Below the pieces are notes generated by a model. The model was not told the DNA's origin. It saw only the letters and a program-made list of their open reading frames with translations, and searched no databases. 64,000 nucleotides of DNA from Hippasteria phrygiana (lineage: Eukaryota; Echinodermata; Asteroidea; Valvatida; Goniasteridae): positions 248,001 to 312,000 of the forward strand of contig JAZGUH010000324.1 of assembly GCA_037893225.1 (NCBI GenBank), read 5' to 3'. Numbering within the stretch: position 1 is the first letter of the stretch; every line of letters begins with the position of its first letter. Shown piece by piece: positions 53,353 through 63,960 of this stretch. The position numbers were made by a program, and so were the translations under genes.

Positions 53353-54036
53353 ATGATATAACGTATGGTGCGGGAAGTCTAATTCATCCCGCACGTCAGT
53401 GCATATAAACCAATGTGTTGCGGGCAGCAGACAACCTTAGCGGTTGCAGAATTTGCACGAATGAGGTGGAATTTGGGGACTGTGCGAAAGTGTCTGAGCT
53501 GGAAATGTGTATAGCGCCCTCTCGTGACTATGATTTCAAACAATTCCAACGTGATTCCCGTTTTCAATTGTTTATCAAACTTAAAACCTCAGGTTAAACC
53601 CAATTTCCTAATCATCTGTGTGCCGTTCCACGCGGCTGTGCGTAGATATAAGTGAGTACATTTATAAATGATTAATTTAGTATAATTTAGGGCTCATGAT
53701 AGCTTGCCTAACATCTCAGTTTGTTAGATGAATTAGCTGATTTCGGAAAATTTCTTATTTCTCAGGCTAAATCTTGGTTTTCATGTCACCTCATAATTTA
53801 TCCTACAAAATTAATACCATAATAAATAAAAGAATTACAACAAAAAGCAATCACACATAAAAAACAAACAGACAAACAACATATACAACCTAACAAACAA
53901 ACGAAAGCACACCAATATGTTCCACGGCCTTCTCTTTTCCTTCTTTTTATAAATACAAAAGAGTAATTTCTCTTTTTCGTATCGGCTTGAAGCTGCAGAG
54001 TGGGGTTGAATCTCGGTAAGTGCTCAGACCATCATG
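53353..54036. other. No gene seen downstream of the array
   Basis: Contains one small inverted repeat (TGCGGGA/TCCCGCA at about 53,370-53,395) and the word 'tagcgccctctcg'. Otherwise AT-rich, with no coding signal that I can support. Confidence 0.5.
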
Positions 54037-54165
54037 TGTGATAGATGAAAATTGAACTGACGAAATTATGACGTCGTCACGTGTCATATGACGTCACATT
54101 AAACGTGGGTTTTTCTAAGGCCTAAATCTACAGACCTACAGCTCCGATTGGCTTAAATATCGGGA
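54037..54165. repeat. Decayed copy of the 146-bp CRE/E-box satellite
   Basis: Ordered words match the left-end satellite: 'gatagatgaaaattgaa', 'tatgacgtcgtcacgtgtca', 'tgacgtcacattaaa', 'aaatctacagacctacagct' and 'ccgattggctt'. The CRE and E-box palindromes are each damaged by one or more changes. It lies about 700 bp beyond the retrotransposon array. Confidence 0.8.
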
Positions 54166-56215
54166 TGTGGCCACACTTTCACCTGAGCTATATTTACTTG
54201 TATGTGTGCTAGAACATGGATTTATACAATGCACATCATAAACATCCTTGCGGAGCAGCTTTTTTCGTCATATTGCTCAAATATTCTTGGCATGAAAAGC
54301 CATACTTGGTGAAAACAGGATTGCCAAAAAAATTCATAGTGCTACAGTAGTAATATACACATATTAATTGTGACTTCTGTTCAGCTATTGTTTGCTTAAG
54401 CTTAGCATACAAATCACAGGGGGTTTTGGCTGGTTACCATGCAAGCCCTTTTTTTCGCTCATGGAGCTCAGTAGCATTAAGCTTAGCTAGCTCATGGGGC
54501 CAATTTCATAGAACTGCTCAGCATCAATTTGCTTAGCACGAATACACCTTGCTTAGTAAAAGTATTATGTTGTTACTTGGGGAGGTACCAGGACATACGG
54601 AATAAAAGTAAATGAATAACACCAATTTGGGGTCCGGAGTATTTTACTCACTACATCGAAAAAAGAAACAGCGCAACGCAAGAGAATATGCAGGATGTAA
54701 GGGTGTGTAGACGGCACCACGCCGGAGAACCAACTGCAATTCGGTTGATTCGCAACTCGGTGCGCCGCGAGCGGCAAGCCGGGGAGAGGCCAAATTACGC
54801 AGTGCATCATGGGAAAAAGTCGACATCGGTTCTATCAAATCATACTTCTAACACCCCTTCTCCGCTAAATCTATTAACTCCTCTCTCTTCTTTCCCGCAC
54901 AAGGTATTCCCCGATTAGTCAAAAATTGCTTTAACTCATCCACTCGCATTCGCGCAAAATCTATAGGCCTACTGCTGTACTGTCCAGCATCTATACTATA
55001 AAGACATTGATCTCCAATATAAATTTATATACAGACTGGATGGGTCATCGCGTCGTGTTTGTGCACGAATGCGCGGCCGCGCAATGGCGGTGCTTGTAGA
55101 GGGTGGTAAACGCGCATGTGTGTTCTTTTTGTGTACTCAGTCTGAAAAAACCTTAGCCTAACGTCTTGGGGAGTTTATGCGCTCCCCAAAAAATCAGTAA
55201 AAAAGTAAATTGCTGTTAAATTTTTATCACACATGTAAATCATTAGAGCATGAGTTGTATAATGTAAATTTAATAATCGTATTGAATATTATTCTGAAAT
55301 TATATTGTATTTTTAATTCTGAGCACCCATTGTTACATAACGAACACTCACAAAGAGAGAATGCATCGTGGACTCCTTTGTCCCTCTTTTGTTTGTACTT
55401 TAACTTTTTCGAAAGGCCTCCCGTGTGTGTGCTTTGTACACGGATTTTAATAGTGGACGTTTGGTCAATTGACCTATCGCCGTTTACGAGTTAACCACGC
55501 CCCTTAGACAACCCTAAGGGAGTTTTGTGTGGTAATTTTTGTTTGTCTCAGATTTTGCGCGTTCCATGTGGAATTATAATTTTTGTGATTGGACAATAAT
55601 TCACAAGCTGCGTTGACGAGATAAACCCTGACTCTTTTGTCTCTAGTTAACGGTTGCCGGTATCAATAAATACCCACCCGCACATAACTCAGACATACAC
55701 AGCTACCGTAGTTAGTATCCCATCAAGAATGCAAATAAGTATGTTATAAACGACCGCCCCTCGTATAATTTTTTTAATTTTTATTGTGTTATTAAAGAAG
55801 TTTTGTTTCTGTGCATTAACTTTTTCTGTAGTTGTAACGTTATACATGTACATTGATATCAAAGTTATAGACGCACCGTTAGATAATAATCATCAGCTTA
55901 CTTGTGAAAGGATATTCCTTTTTCCCGACTCAAGTTTCCATCCTTCTCCGGGCAATTCACTGCCACGCACACTTTAACAATTGTTCTTGTCTATTTTGAC
56001 CAATTCGGGTGCGAAATCCGAAGAATTAAAGAAATTAATGAAGAATTAAAGAAAAAGTCTTTCACTTTTTCAAAAACTCCGTTTGAAAGTGCACACAACG
56101 CAGTCGCGTCACGTTCGTTCTTTACCCTCTAATAAAACGCGCACTCAGGTCGGCGTTTAGACGCGGTGTCCTATCCAGTCTGTATAATGAGATCAATGTA
56201 TAAAGACCTAACTTC
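54166..56215. other. No gene seen; repeat fragment at 55,345-55,460
   Basis: Only short unsupported frames. 55,345-55,460 shares 'gtttgtactttaacttttt' and 'tttgtacacgg' with the direct repeat at 16,690-17,372. Near 55,503-55,521 there is a small hairpin CCCTTAG/CTAAGGG. Confidence 0.5.
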
Positions 56216-56344
56216 GGGTAAGCACTTATCCAGAACCACCAAAATGTCATGTATCACTGAAAATGCACTAGGCCTTATTGAATAGGCACAAGGCGCGATG
56301 CGCGCGACGATGTCATTTTGGTGGTTCTGGATAAGTGCTTACCC
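56216..56344. repeat. Inverted repeat with 31-bp perfect arms
   Basis: Arm 56,216-56,246 begins GGGTAAGCACTTATCC, and its exact reverse complement is at 56,314-56,344. The spacer is 67 bp and contains a CGCGATGCGCGCG tract. No target-site duplication is evident at the arm ends, so it may be a MITE remnant or a genomic hairpin. Confidence 0.9.
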
Positions 56345-56345
56345 G

Positions 56346-56405
56346 CGACATCTTGGAATTAGAACCACGCCATCTTGGAATTAGAACCGCGCCATCTTGG
56401 AAAAG
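56346..56405. repeat. 22-bp tandem repeat, about 2.5 copies
   Basis: The word 'ccatcttggaattagaacc' (first copy 'acatctt...') repeats at a 22-bp period, giving three CATCTTGGA cores next to the inverted repeat. The core resembles a YY1 site in reverse (AAGATGG). That function is speculation. Confidence 0.75.
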
Positions 56406-56509
56406 TGCGTCACATTTGGTCGGGTGACTCCGCGTGTGTCGCCGGTACCGGTGATCGGGGGGCGAGGAGGGTACCAGAGTTCTATGCGGATGCTGGATCA
56501 CGTGATGGT

Positions 56510-56665
56510 GTCTCCCGAATGGCCGTGCTGCGACAATGTCTGATTGGCTGTTTCCAACGAACCTCCCGATTAGTCCGTGATGCGAGAAACCTCCCGAACT
56601 GCCGTGTTCCGGCATGTCCGATTAGCCGTTTCCAACGAGCCTCCCCATTGGTCAGCCTGACCCTG
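56510..56665. repeat. 78-bp tandem duplication, diverged
   Basis: Two copies share 'tctgattggctgtttccaac' / 'tccgattagccgtttccaac' and 'acctcccgat' / 'gcctccccat', offset 78 bp. CCAAT-box-like ATTGG words lie in them. The open frame across this stretch (56,375-56,767) has repeat composition and no recognisable domain. Confidence 0.7.
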
Positions 56666-57389
56666 AATCTTCGGTGGTGCCGAATATGGTTTTCGCCTTG
56701 CCGACTGCGGGTTTGCTCGAAACGGGGTACCAGTTACAGTGACGATGTCCGGAACTGGCGCCTATAGTTATGGCCGTAGCATATGCGGGAAAAAGATCAC
56801 ATTTGGGCCAGCCGAATTTTCATGCCAGGCTGTTTTCACGTCAAGACGCTTTCGCCTATCTTGCCAATAAGGTGGCCGATAAACAACGTAATTATAAAAT
56901 ATAAATGTAAATCTCTAAAATCAGTCGTATATCTCTCTTTCAAATAGCTTACTGGCGAAATGCTGGTACTTTCTGCCGATGGTTTCCAATTATTTTTGTT
57001 AGAAACGCAAACATATTATTATATAAAATAGTTAAGTAGACCAAAAACCTTTTAGGCTTACGCACCGTTAGGCTTATGCATATAGGGCGAACGGGGCGCT
57101 GTTCATAAGGCCAAAAAATGTGTTGTTTCCCTCGGACAGGACAAATTGGAAAAGAGGGTCGGTCGGTCGAGATTTATTTTTTTCGTAAACCCCCTGGTTT
57201 AACACTTTTTGAGACAGAGAGGCCGAGTTATGTTTCTATTGATATGTTAAAAAAAGAAAAGCCGACCCTGAATCTGTCGATTTTTCGGTCGATCGGTTCG
57301 AGGGCAACACAACAAATTTGTTTTTTGTTTGGGGGGGGGGGGGGCTATAATGACCAGAATACTGTACGTGTGCACGACTACTTGCAATG

Positions 57390-57985
57390 GACGAATTGCT
57401 TTTCCCAACGATTTTGTACTTTTTGTAAATGTTTCGGAATTTCAAAAATAGTATCCCCTACAGTATGAAAATAAATCTTGACCTCAAACCTAAACGCGGC
57501 TCTACTGAATCGGTGCAAAAACACAGCACAACTAATTAATCCGACTAAAAATTCCGATCGGAAACAAAAAAGTTGAAAATCAGTCTTAGAATGCCGGATG
57601 CCGTTTTCCAACGATGTTATACCATTCTAAATGTCCGGGAAAGTCAGTTTATTAAACAAATGGAAAGATACCAACCCATGACCTCCAACCTAAAGGCGCT
57701 CCGAATAAAACAGTACAGAACCAGTGGCCCAACTCATTCAAATTAAAGAAGAATTTTCGGTTAAAAAGCTGAAAATCAGTCCAAAAAGGGCAGCATAACG
57801 TTTCCTACAATTTTGTACCATTCTAAATGCCCGAAAGTTCATATTTTTCTTAATTCAATTGAAAGACCGACCCCTGACCTCCAACCTAAAGGCGCCCCGA
57901 ATGAAACGGTGCAGAAACAGTACGTAGTCTAAGTCAAATTAAAGACGGATTTTCGCCTTCGGTTAAAAAAAGCTGAAACAAAAAG
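57390..57985. repeat. About 195-bp tandem repeat, three diverged copies
   Basis: The word 'gacctc(a/c)aacctaaa' falls near 57,479, 57,679 and 57,873. Around each copy are 'taccattctaaatg', 'gctgaaaatcagt' and 'cggt(t)aaaaa'. A fourth relative is at 58,940-59,190. No coding function seen. A G-run of about 14-16 precedes the block near 57,332. Confidence 0.75.
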
Positions 57986-58312
57986 CTTAAAGGAAACATG
58001 CTTCTCAAATTGACCGGATCACATTTTATTTCATAAATAAATTCATTTATATGTATTAAATGTGAATTAAAAGCCAAACTGGTTTAAGTGAAGTTTTAGT
58101 GTGATTATTTGCCGCTCAAAAATTGACCCCCCCTTTTTGAAATTTGTTGAGACTCAAATTGAGGGCGCTGTTCGTGACGTAGACCGAGGCACCGAAATTC
58201 ATGGATCGACTCGATAGTCTGGACCCGGCCCGTATACACACACTAGATCTACACGTGCAATTTCGTAAGTTGCAACAACAACTAACATCGAACTTACCCT
58301 GATTTTCTCCCT

Positions 58313-58571
58313 TTTAGCGAAGGCTCCTCGGGGAATGGACCGTTTAACTGCATTTGCCTATATCTTACTCACATCTGGGAACTTTGTTGGGATGGCAGTG
58401 GACTTGAGCATATTTTTAAAGGATTTGAAAATACCAGTATCGAAACACGACGGCTCAAAGTGGTCGCTACATGACGCTGAGAAGCTGCTGGGGCCGGACC
58501 ACTACGCTCTTGTCACCTTCACTTTCGCCGTCCAAATTCTCCGATATTTCGCATCAGTTGGAAATAAATGA
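58313..58571 (+). CDS. Possible terminal exon, unknown small membrane protein
   Basis: A good 3' splice site ('ttttctcccttttag') precedes an open frame that continues from KAPRGMDRLTAFAY to GNK-stop at 58,571. Two hydrophobic stretches (AFAYILLTSGNFVGMAV near the start and YALVTFTFAVQIL near the end) flank a polar region SKHDGSKWSLHDAEKLL. I do not recognise the family. It could be the last exon of a small membrane protein or a chance frame. The composition and residue order look more protein-like than the other short frames here. Confidence 0.35.
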
Positions 58572-58939
58572 AGGCTTACTCCATCCGTCGTTGTTTTGCT
58601 GCACCCAGCAGCCACACACCTTGTCGGCATGGGCGAAAAACACTATATTTTGCTTAGATTTTGGACGAAGAATTTTCGCCGTACAATGTACACATAATGC
58701 ATACCCGTGATGAATGGGTAATGTGCCTCGATCTACGTCACACACTTATGTTAATGAGGGTCCCACTCAGGGGGCGGAGTAGCTTGGACAAACATTTTCA
58801 AAAATCTTTTTCTCATATTTAATCTGGGAAATAATTGTCTCTGGACACAAAATATCATTGTCAAGATAATACTTTATTGTTTTAAGCAGGAATAATGCAA
58901 TATAAATCCTAAATCATGTTTCCTTTAACATCGGTCTTA

Positions 58940-59190
58940 GAGTGGCGGCCGGAATGCCCTTCTAACAACGATTTGGTACCATTCTAAATATCCGAACACT
59001 TATATTTTATTTAACAAATTGAAAGATCAACATTCGACCTCCAACCTAATTAACTGGTGCCCCGAATACAACGGTGCAGTCTAACAGTCAGTCTAATTCA
59101 AATTTAAGACGGATTTTCGGGTAACAAAATGAAAATCTGTCAGAAAAAGGCAGAATTCCATTCCCTCAAATTGTGTAGCATTGGAGGTGC
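58940..59190. repeat. Detached copy of the 195-bp repeat
   Basis: Shares 'taccattctaaat', 'gacctccaacctaa', 'gccccgaatacaacggtgca' and 'agacggattttcgg' with the block at 57,390-57,985. It is separated from it by the possible exon and about 370 bp of unrelated AT-rich DNA. Confidence 0.75.
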
Positions 59191-59391
59191 CCTTTTTGAT
59201 ACAATGCAGTACCCGTACAACATACTACGTACGCCGCGCCTCCACCAGTCTAGCGGGTGCCGCTAGATAGATAGACGTGATGTCGACCCCGGAAGTGAAA
59301 ACATTGCCTTTCCCGGCTTGCCGCTGGCGGCGCACTGAGTTGTGAATCGACTGAATTGCAGAAAGGCACAGGGCCGACTTATATTAGCCTT

Positions 59392-59633
59392 TTAGAGGTA
59401 TGGCGGACACAATAGGAGGGCGCTATTTCATTTGGGTAAACATTTTGTGAAAACACAAATTCCAGTGAAAGTCAGAATCAGATATTGTTTTGAGTTAAAG
59501 TACAATCCATAGTACAATCCATAGATCATGCCTAATCTTCACCTTTGAAATTTCCTGTGGTTTAACAAAAGGTATACCCAAATCAAATAGCGCCCTCTCC
59601 TATTTTGTCCGCCATACCTCTAAAAGGCTAATA
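59392..59633. mobile_element. MITE with about 55-bp terminal inverted repeats, TA flank
   Basis: The left end TTAGCCTTTTAGAGGTATGG and the right end, its reverse complement, extend to about 55 bp with three differences (one substitution near each middle, one 2-bp gap). TA stands on both outer sides, consistent with a Tc1/mariner-type target duplication. Length about 242 bp, non-coding, with an internal direct repeat 'gtacaatccatag'. Confidence 0.88.
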
Positions 59634-59644
59634 GGAATGTATTT

Positions 59645-59762
59645 TGTAATAATGTACAACATCAGGTGAGTGTCCATCAGGTGAGTAATTAACATATAAA
59701 TTACGTAACTCGTAACAGTGTACGACATCAGGCGAGTGTGCAGCATCAGGTAATTAACATAT
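59645..59762. repeat. Imperfect tandem repeat (CATCAGGTGAGT words)
   Basis: The pair 'acatcaggtgagtg ... catcaggt(gagt)aattaacat' occurs twice, about 75 bp apart. AT-rich. Lies next to the MITE. Confidence 0.6.
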
Positions 59763-59982
59763 TCAACTAAAGAATACGACACCACAAAAGCATGTTACCA
59801 GACCAAACTCCGTGTGATTTTCATGCTAATCAAACAACAGGTGATTATGCAATATACATCAGTCATTTGCAATATACATCACATGGAAAGGTGGTTGATA
59901 ATTCTGTTTTTACCAAGTGAGACTTTATACTAAGCAAATTGTTGTGCTTAGCAGAAATTGGATCCTGGTTTAGGTTGCTGAA

Positions 59983-60290
59983 TCAAAGCTTCGCCTGACC
60001 AATAACAACTCTTCGCATGGCGTCTCTATCTAAGGGAGCGTAAGTCTTTGTCTCCATGTCTATGAAGAACAGAGGGTCTGATGTGACATTCAGGTCAAAT
60101 CCCTCTCTGGCCAGGTCAGTCTTCGTGTGCTTGAATGTCCCCGTGATGTCCATTTCTTTTATTATTCGTAGAAACTTTGGGCATGCGTAGAGGGGAAGTG
60201 ACCTGACCACGTGATCGTACAAACTCTTTGGGTCAAGAGGGTGCTCTTTTTTGAAGACAATCGCTGCCATGCCCGCCCTCCCATCTTGAC
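59983..60290 (-). CDS. SLC27A: SLC27A family (FATP / very-long-chain acyl-CoA synthetase), last exon
   Basis: Encodes the C-terminal subdomain: DGRAGMAAIVF, then LPLYACPKFLRI, KEMDITGTFKHTK, LAREGFD, DPLFF and a terminal IGQAKL before the stop at 59,983. These are hallmarks of SLC27 proteins, which activate long and very long fatty acids to acyl-CoA with ATP at the ER or plasma membrane. The exon starts after a clean acceptor ('cataacag', minus strand) at 60,290. Splicing restores P-G-Q-D-G across the junction with the next upstream exon (Gly codon split G|GT). The member of the family cannot be fixed from the C-terminus. Confidence 0.93.
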
Positions 60291-60439
60291 CTGTTATGAA
60301 CCCAGAAAAAAAAATAATACACTGTACATGAATCAATTGATGCAGACATATTCTAAGGATGATGCAGGCGGCTTTCCGAATTTAAATCAATTGAAACTCT
60401 GCACTTTCGTTACGTATACAGATTATAAACCATAGCTAC

Positions 60440-60537
60440 CTGGCACCTTGACACCATAGACGTTGGCTTCCTGTATGCTTGGGTACAGGTTCAATACTTG
60501 TTCCACCTCTGTCGTTGCAACATTTTCACCCTTCCAT
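60440..60537 (-). CDS. SLC27A: SLC27A family, penultimate exon (98 bp)
   Basis: Too short for ordinary ORF lists. Read on the minus strand between acceptor 'ctctgtag' and donor GTAGCT, it gives [20 protein letters not shown] followed by [24 protein letters not shown] is the strongly conserved SLC27/VLACS signature at the hinge between the large and small domains. The first base completes an Arg codon with the upstream exon (AG|A), giving the expected DTFRWKGENV. Confidence 0.93.
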
Positions 60538-60653
60538 CTACAGAGTTAAACAAACGAAAATGTATCAATATAATCAATACGCCTGTATTATTATACTTAA
60601 TATAATTTGACAGCTAAAATCGATCAGGTAAAGGGTTACTATTGGGCGCCTGC

Positions 60654-60852
60654 CTGAATGTGTCTCCCAGCCTGTCCTTGAAGTACAAGTAGCCATCTTT
60701 GTCCTGGACCATCAAATCTCCAGAGTTGTAGAAGACGTCGCCTTGTTTCTTTACATTTCTGACTAATTTCTTCTCATGTGTATTTCCATCTGCTAAGTAG
60801 CCGTGGAAGATTAAGGTATCGGTGAGGCGAAACAACATAAGACCTGTCTCGC
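60654..60852 (-). CDS. SLC27A: SLC27A family, third exon from the end (199 bp)
   Basis: Acceptor 'ttccatgcag', then GETGLMLFRLTDTLIFHGYL, KKLVRNVKKQGDVFYNSGDL and QDKDGYLYFKDRLGDTF-R. This is the adenylate-forming core with the GD and YxxFxDRxGDTFR motifs (Ser replaces the usual Thr in NTGDL). The only donor that keeps the DTFR/WKGEN junction in frame is CAG|GCAGGC, so this would be a GC-AG intron. The in-frame GT further on would shift the frame. Exons further 5' were not found in the remaining 3.1 kb and lie outside the window. Confidence 0.92.
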
Positions 60853-61604
60853 CTGCATGGAAAAACAATATCACAATAAGGTACTGTGTTTAATTGACAA
60901 GGGAATCCTTATTGGGTTTTTGTATTTGTGTGGTTTTTTTCCACAGACATATTCCTCACCCAAGCGAGGGGGAGGGGGAGGGGGCGGGAGGAGGGGGGCA
61001 TGAGCCTCCCTTTAAGAGATTTCCCATTTTTGTTTAGTCACACGAATCGGTGGCGACGTATGCATTTCCTTCCGAGTAGTATAATGCAGGTGTGAATGGC
61101 GCCACCAAGGTCATGAGAGGCCAAGCCTCCCCCCACGCTTTTCAAAATTATTAGAAAAATTTAGGCGAAAAAAAATGTGTTCGAAAAACAATTGTTGAGC
61201 CCAAGCAAGGCAAATCCTAGTTGCGCCACTGAATTTGGACTATCGGCTTCGTGGTCACTTCCAAAGAAAATTGCAGATAAGTTTCTCTTTCGCATTTTAC
61301 ACTGCTGTTTTTCCCATGTTGTATCTTAAAGTTGGCAATCCGGCCTTATGAGTTCATGACTTCTAACGAGCGCCTTCCGAACAAAGATTTTGACCAATCG
61401 AGAGACTACCAACTTATTAAGGCAAGGAAGCCTAGTTGTAAGATATGGTGTCCTTGATTTCACAGGTTCAAGTCCTGTTCTACAGTTTTCTTTCTTCACT
61501 CTAAAAATCCCATGCATTTATACAAAGTACATGTAGTGTATTTGATGCTACTGAGGTAACTGATCGCAGATTCGAAAGGTAACACTATCTTGTGTTGTTT
61601 TATA

Positions 61605-61702
61605 ACTTTTTCAAAGTGAACAAAGAAACTGGCAGGAGCGGGATTCGAAACTGCGACCTCCGGGTTACCGTACCGGCGCTCTACCAACTGAGCTATCTTG
61701 CC
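61605..61702 (-). repeat. tRNA-derived SINE (tRNA-like head plus tail)
   Basis: 61,631-61,702 on the minus strand folds as a 72-nt tRNA: acceptor GGCAAGA/TCCTGCC with one mismatch, D-arm GCTC...GAGC, anticodon loop ACGGTAA with GGT at 34-36 (Thr-like), and T-loop TTCGAAT. Position 33 is C instead of the invariant T, and both the anticodon stem and T-stem carry mismatches (T-stem GCAGT/CCCGC). A tail 'agtttctttgttcac' follows, and the same tail recurs in the satellite near 6,740. A- and B-box-like internal promoter words are visible. I read it as a SINE, not a working tRNA gene. Confidence 0.75.
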
Positions 61703-63544
61703 CTATGTTGGCGGTAGTAGTGCATAGGGTCTGTATAGGTAAAACCCCACCCCCTTTTTTGTGCACGTCCTATGGGAATTGCGGAGGGGGTGTGGCTAGA
61801 TTTGAGGAGCCGATTTGAGGAGCCTGTTTGAGCAAGTTGGATCGATCCCATTCGTGTAGGAGGGGTGTTGACTTGCGTAAGCGAATTCAAGACAGTGATT
61901 AGGCAATAGACAATTATGGAATCGTATTCTAAGAATGAGTTTCAAGGTTACTGGAATTTCAGAAATGACTGTTTGTGTCAAAGTTAAGAATCAACCCTGA
62001 TAATGTCACTGACAATGGGAACGTCCGCACGTACAATGGAACAACCGCAAGAAAATTTGTTGTAATGACTCATGTATTGTGCAATCACACGGACGGGTGT
62101 TACGTGTACAGACATGTTTGTACCGGTCATGTTGTGATGATTGAAAATAATTATGAAGACGTATGTTTTGTATTAAAAGTTGTGGTAAAGGAACACTCAC
62201 CAGTGAGTAGCACGGTATAGTCCCAAACTACGAAGATATTCACGGTAAATTTCAGAGAGCTATAGTAATAATCCATACGTCCTGTCATGGCCAGCCCGGC
62301 GGAGTGATGGTCAGCTCTACAAATTGGTCGCACCGATATTCCTCATATCTTATCGGATGCAACACTAGTTGCACAAAGAATATCCGGCCACATTGTTACC
62401 AGAATCAAGCAAGTAAAATTGTACCCAAAAACAAGACATAGCGTACGTACGTACTGTACGTGTGCGGTGGTGGTATAAACACCGCGTATAGCTCACTGAT
62501 GGCCGTATTGTTTGACTGTACCCTACGTGTTTCATACATGTACATACCGAGCTGGGTAGCCGTGGTGGTTCGATCAACCTGTGTTGAAGTTTAATCCCCA
62601 GATAAAAGCCTCGTTAAAGACGGTGTTGGGTGACGTCGATTATCTTTAACCACAAAACCTTCGTGTGTGTGTGCATGGTACAGTTTGGAATGGCTCGAAC
62701 ATCCCAGCAAGTTGAAAACTAGAGCTCATTATTACAAAAACTTAAACCGTACTTCAGGTTCGTCCAAGGATAATTTAGTTACAAAGCCATGGTTACCTTT
62801 GTGGAGCGTGCCGTACTTGTTTACTAACAAGATAGCTGATGAGCTTACGTGATCCCTTAATTGGCAGCTAAGCAAGTCATTACCCCGCTCGACATAATGG
62901 ACGGTGCAACGTTAATTGTAAAAACACAGACACTTAGCTATGGCCTTGGTGACTGCCCACAAGCAAACAGGCAGGGATACACGGAGTCTATTATGATAAC
63001 CGTCATGTAAACCTATTCCATTTTGCAATAAAACTCAACTAAAATCAATGTTTGTTCAAACGTATTTAAAACTTTTCCCATATAGAGGATTCCCTTCATC
63101 GTCATTTCTATATGTTTCTTCTTTAAAATGGACGAACACTGTGTACGGGTAGTAAATTTACATAACGCGTTTGGGAAACATTCACCGGTTCAGAGTATCA
63201 TACTATTAGTTTCTTTGTTTAGTTATAAACAAAAACGTCCAAAGGGGAGGGACAAAGTGTGAATTTTCAGTCGACTTTCAGCTACTTCTATAATCGGTCA
63301 CTTAGCAAACCTTCTAGGCCTATACTATTTAGTTTAATGCGCTTGACGGTCGACCGCTACTTGCATGTGTAAACAACATTGCGTAAGAGCTATAATCCCT
63401 TTATTTGTTTTTGTGACGTGACCCGACCATACAAGGCCAAAGAAAGGAAGGGATAAACTCGTATAAACACGATGTTTTCGGACTACGTTATGATAAGCCA
63501 ATATCGTTGCTTCCAAATTTACTTCTTTTATCGGAACGGGAAGT
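61703..63544. other. No gene seen
   Basis: It probably belongs to the large upstream intron or flank of the SLC27A gene. Small items only: a 13-bp direct repeat 'gatttgaggagcc' near 61,799-61,825 and an alternating 'gtacgtacgtac' tract near 62,443. The short frames have no motif. Confidence 0.5.
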
Positions 63545-63960
63545 ACAAAGTGAGTCATGTAACGTAAAGTTAGCGTACAAAATGTTCACGTAAAACATAA
63601 AACGTAAAATTGGAAATAATCAAAGTAAATTACTAAAAAGCGAAAACTAAAAGTAAAATAAAACAAGGTACAAATTAAAAGTAAGTTTGTAAAATATACA
63701 CTAATGTACTGATTAACGTTCAGCTTAAAGAAGTAAAACTATAAGAGTACATGTAAAGTGTAACGAATATAACGTAAAAACAAAAACAAAAAATCCAAAG
63801 TAAGCATGCCGTGAAAACTCCCGAAAACAGAATATGAAACGATGTAAAAGCAAAGACTAAATAATGTAAAAATAAAAAAATAAAAATAAATATCTGAATA
63901 GGGCATGCAAAGTAAAATGTTCAAAGTAAGAAAACCTTTCAGACAAAATGTGCACAAATA
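63545..63960. repeat. A-rich low-complexity tract with GTAAA words
   Basis: Words 'cgtaaaac', 'agtaaaa' and 'tgtaaaa' recur irregularly every 10-30 bp on the plus strand. The open frame on the minus strand (63,739-63,963) is a by-product of the composition. Confidence 0.65.

Noticed and set aside
56375..56767. 130-aa frame on the plus strand
   Set aside because: Overlaps the 22-bp and 78-bp tandem repeats. Composition follows the repeats and no domain is visible.
61631..61702. Functional tRNA-Thr gene
   Set aside because: C at position 33, mismatches in three stems and a SINE-type tail shared with another locus.
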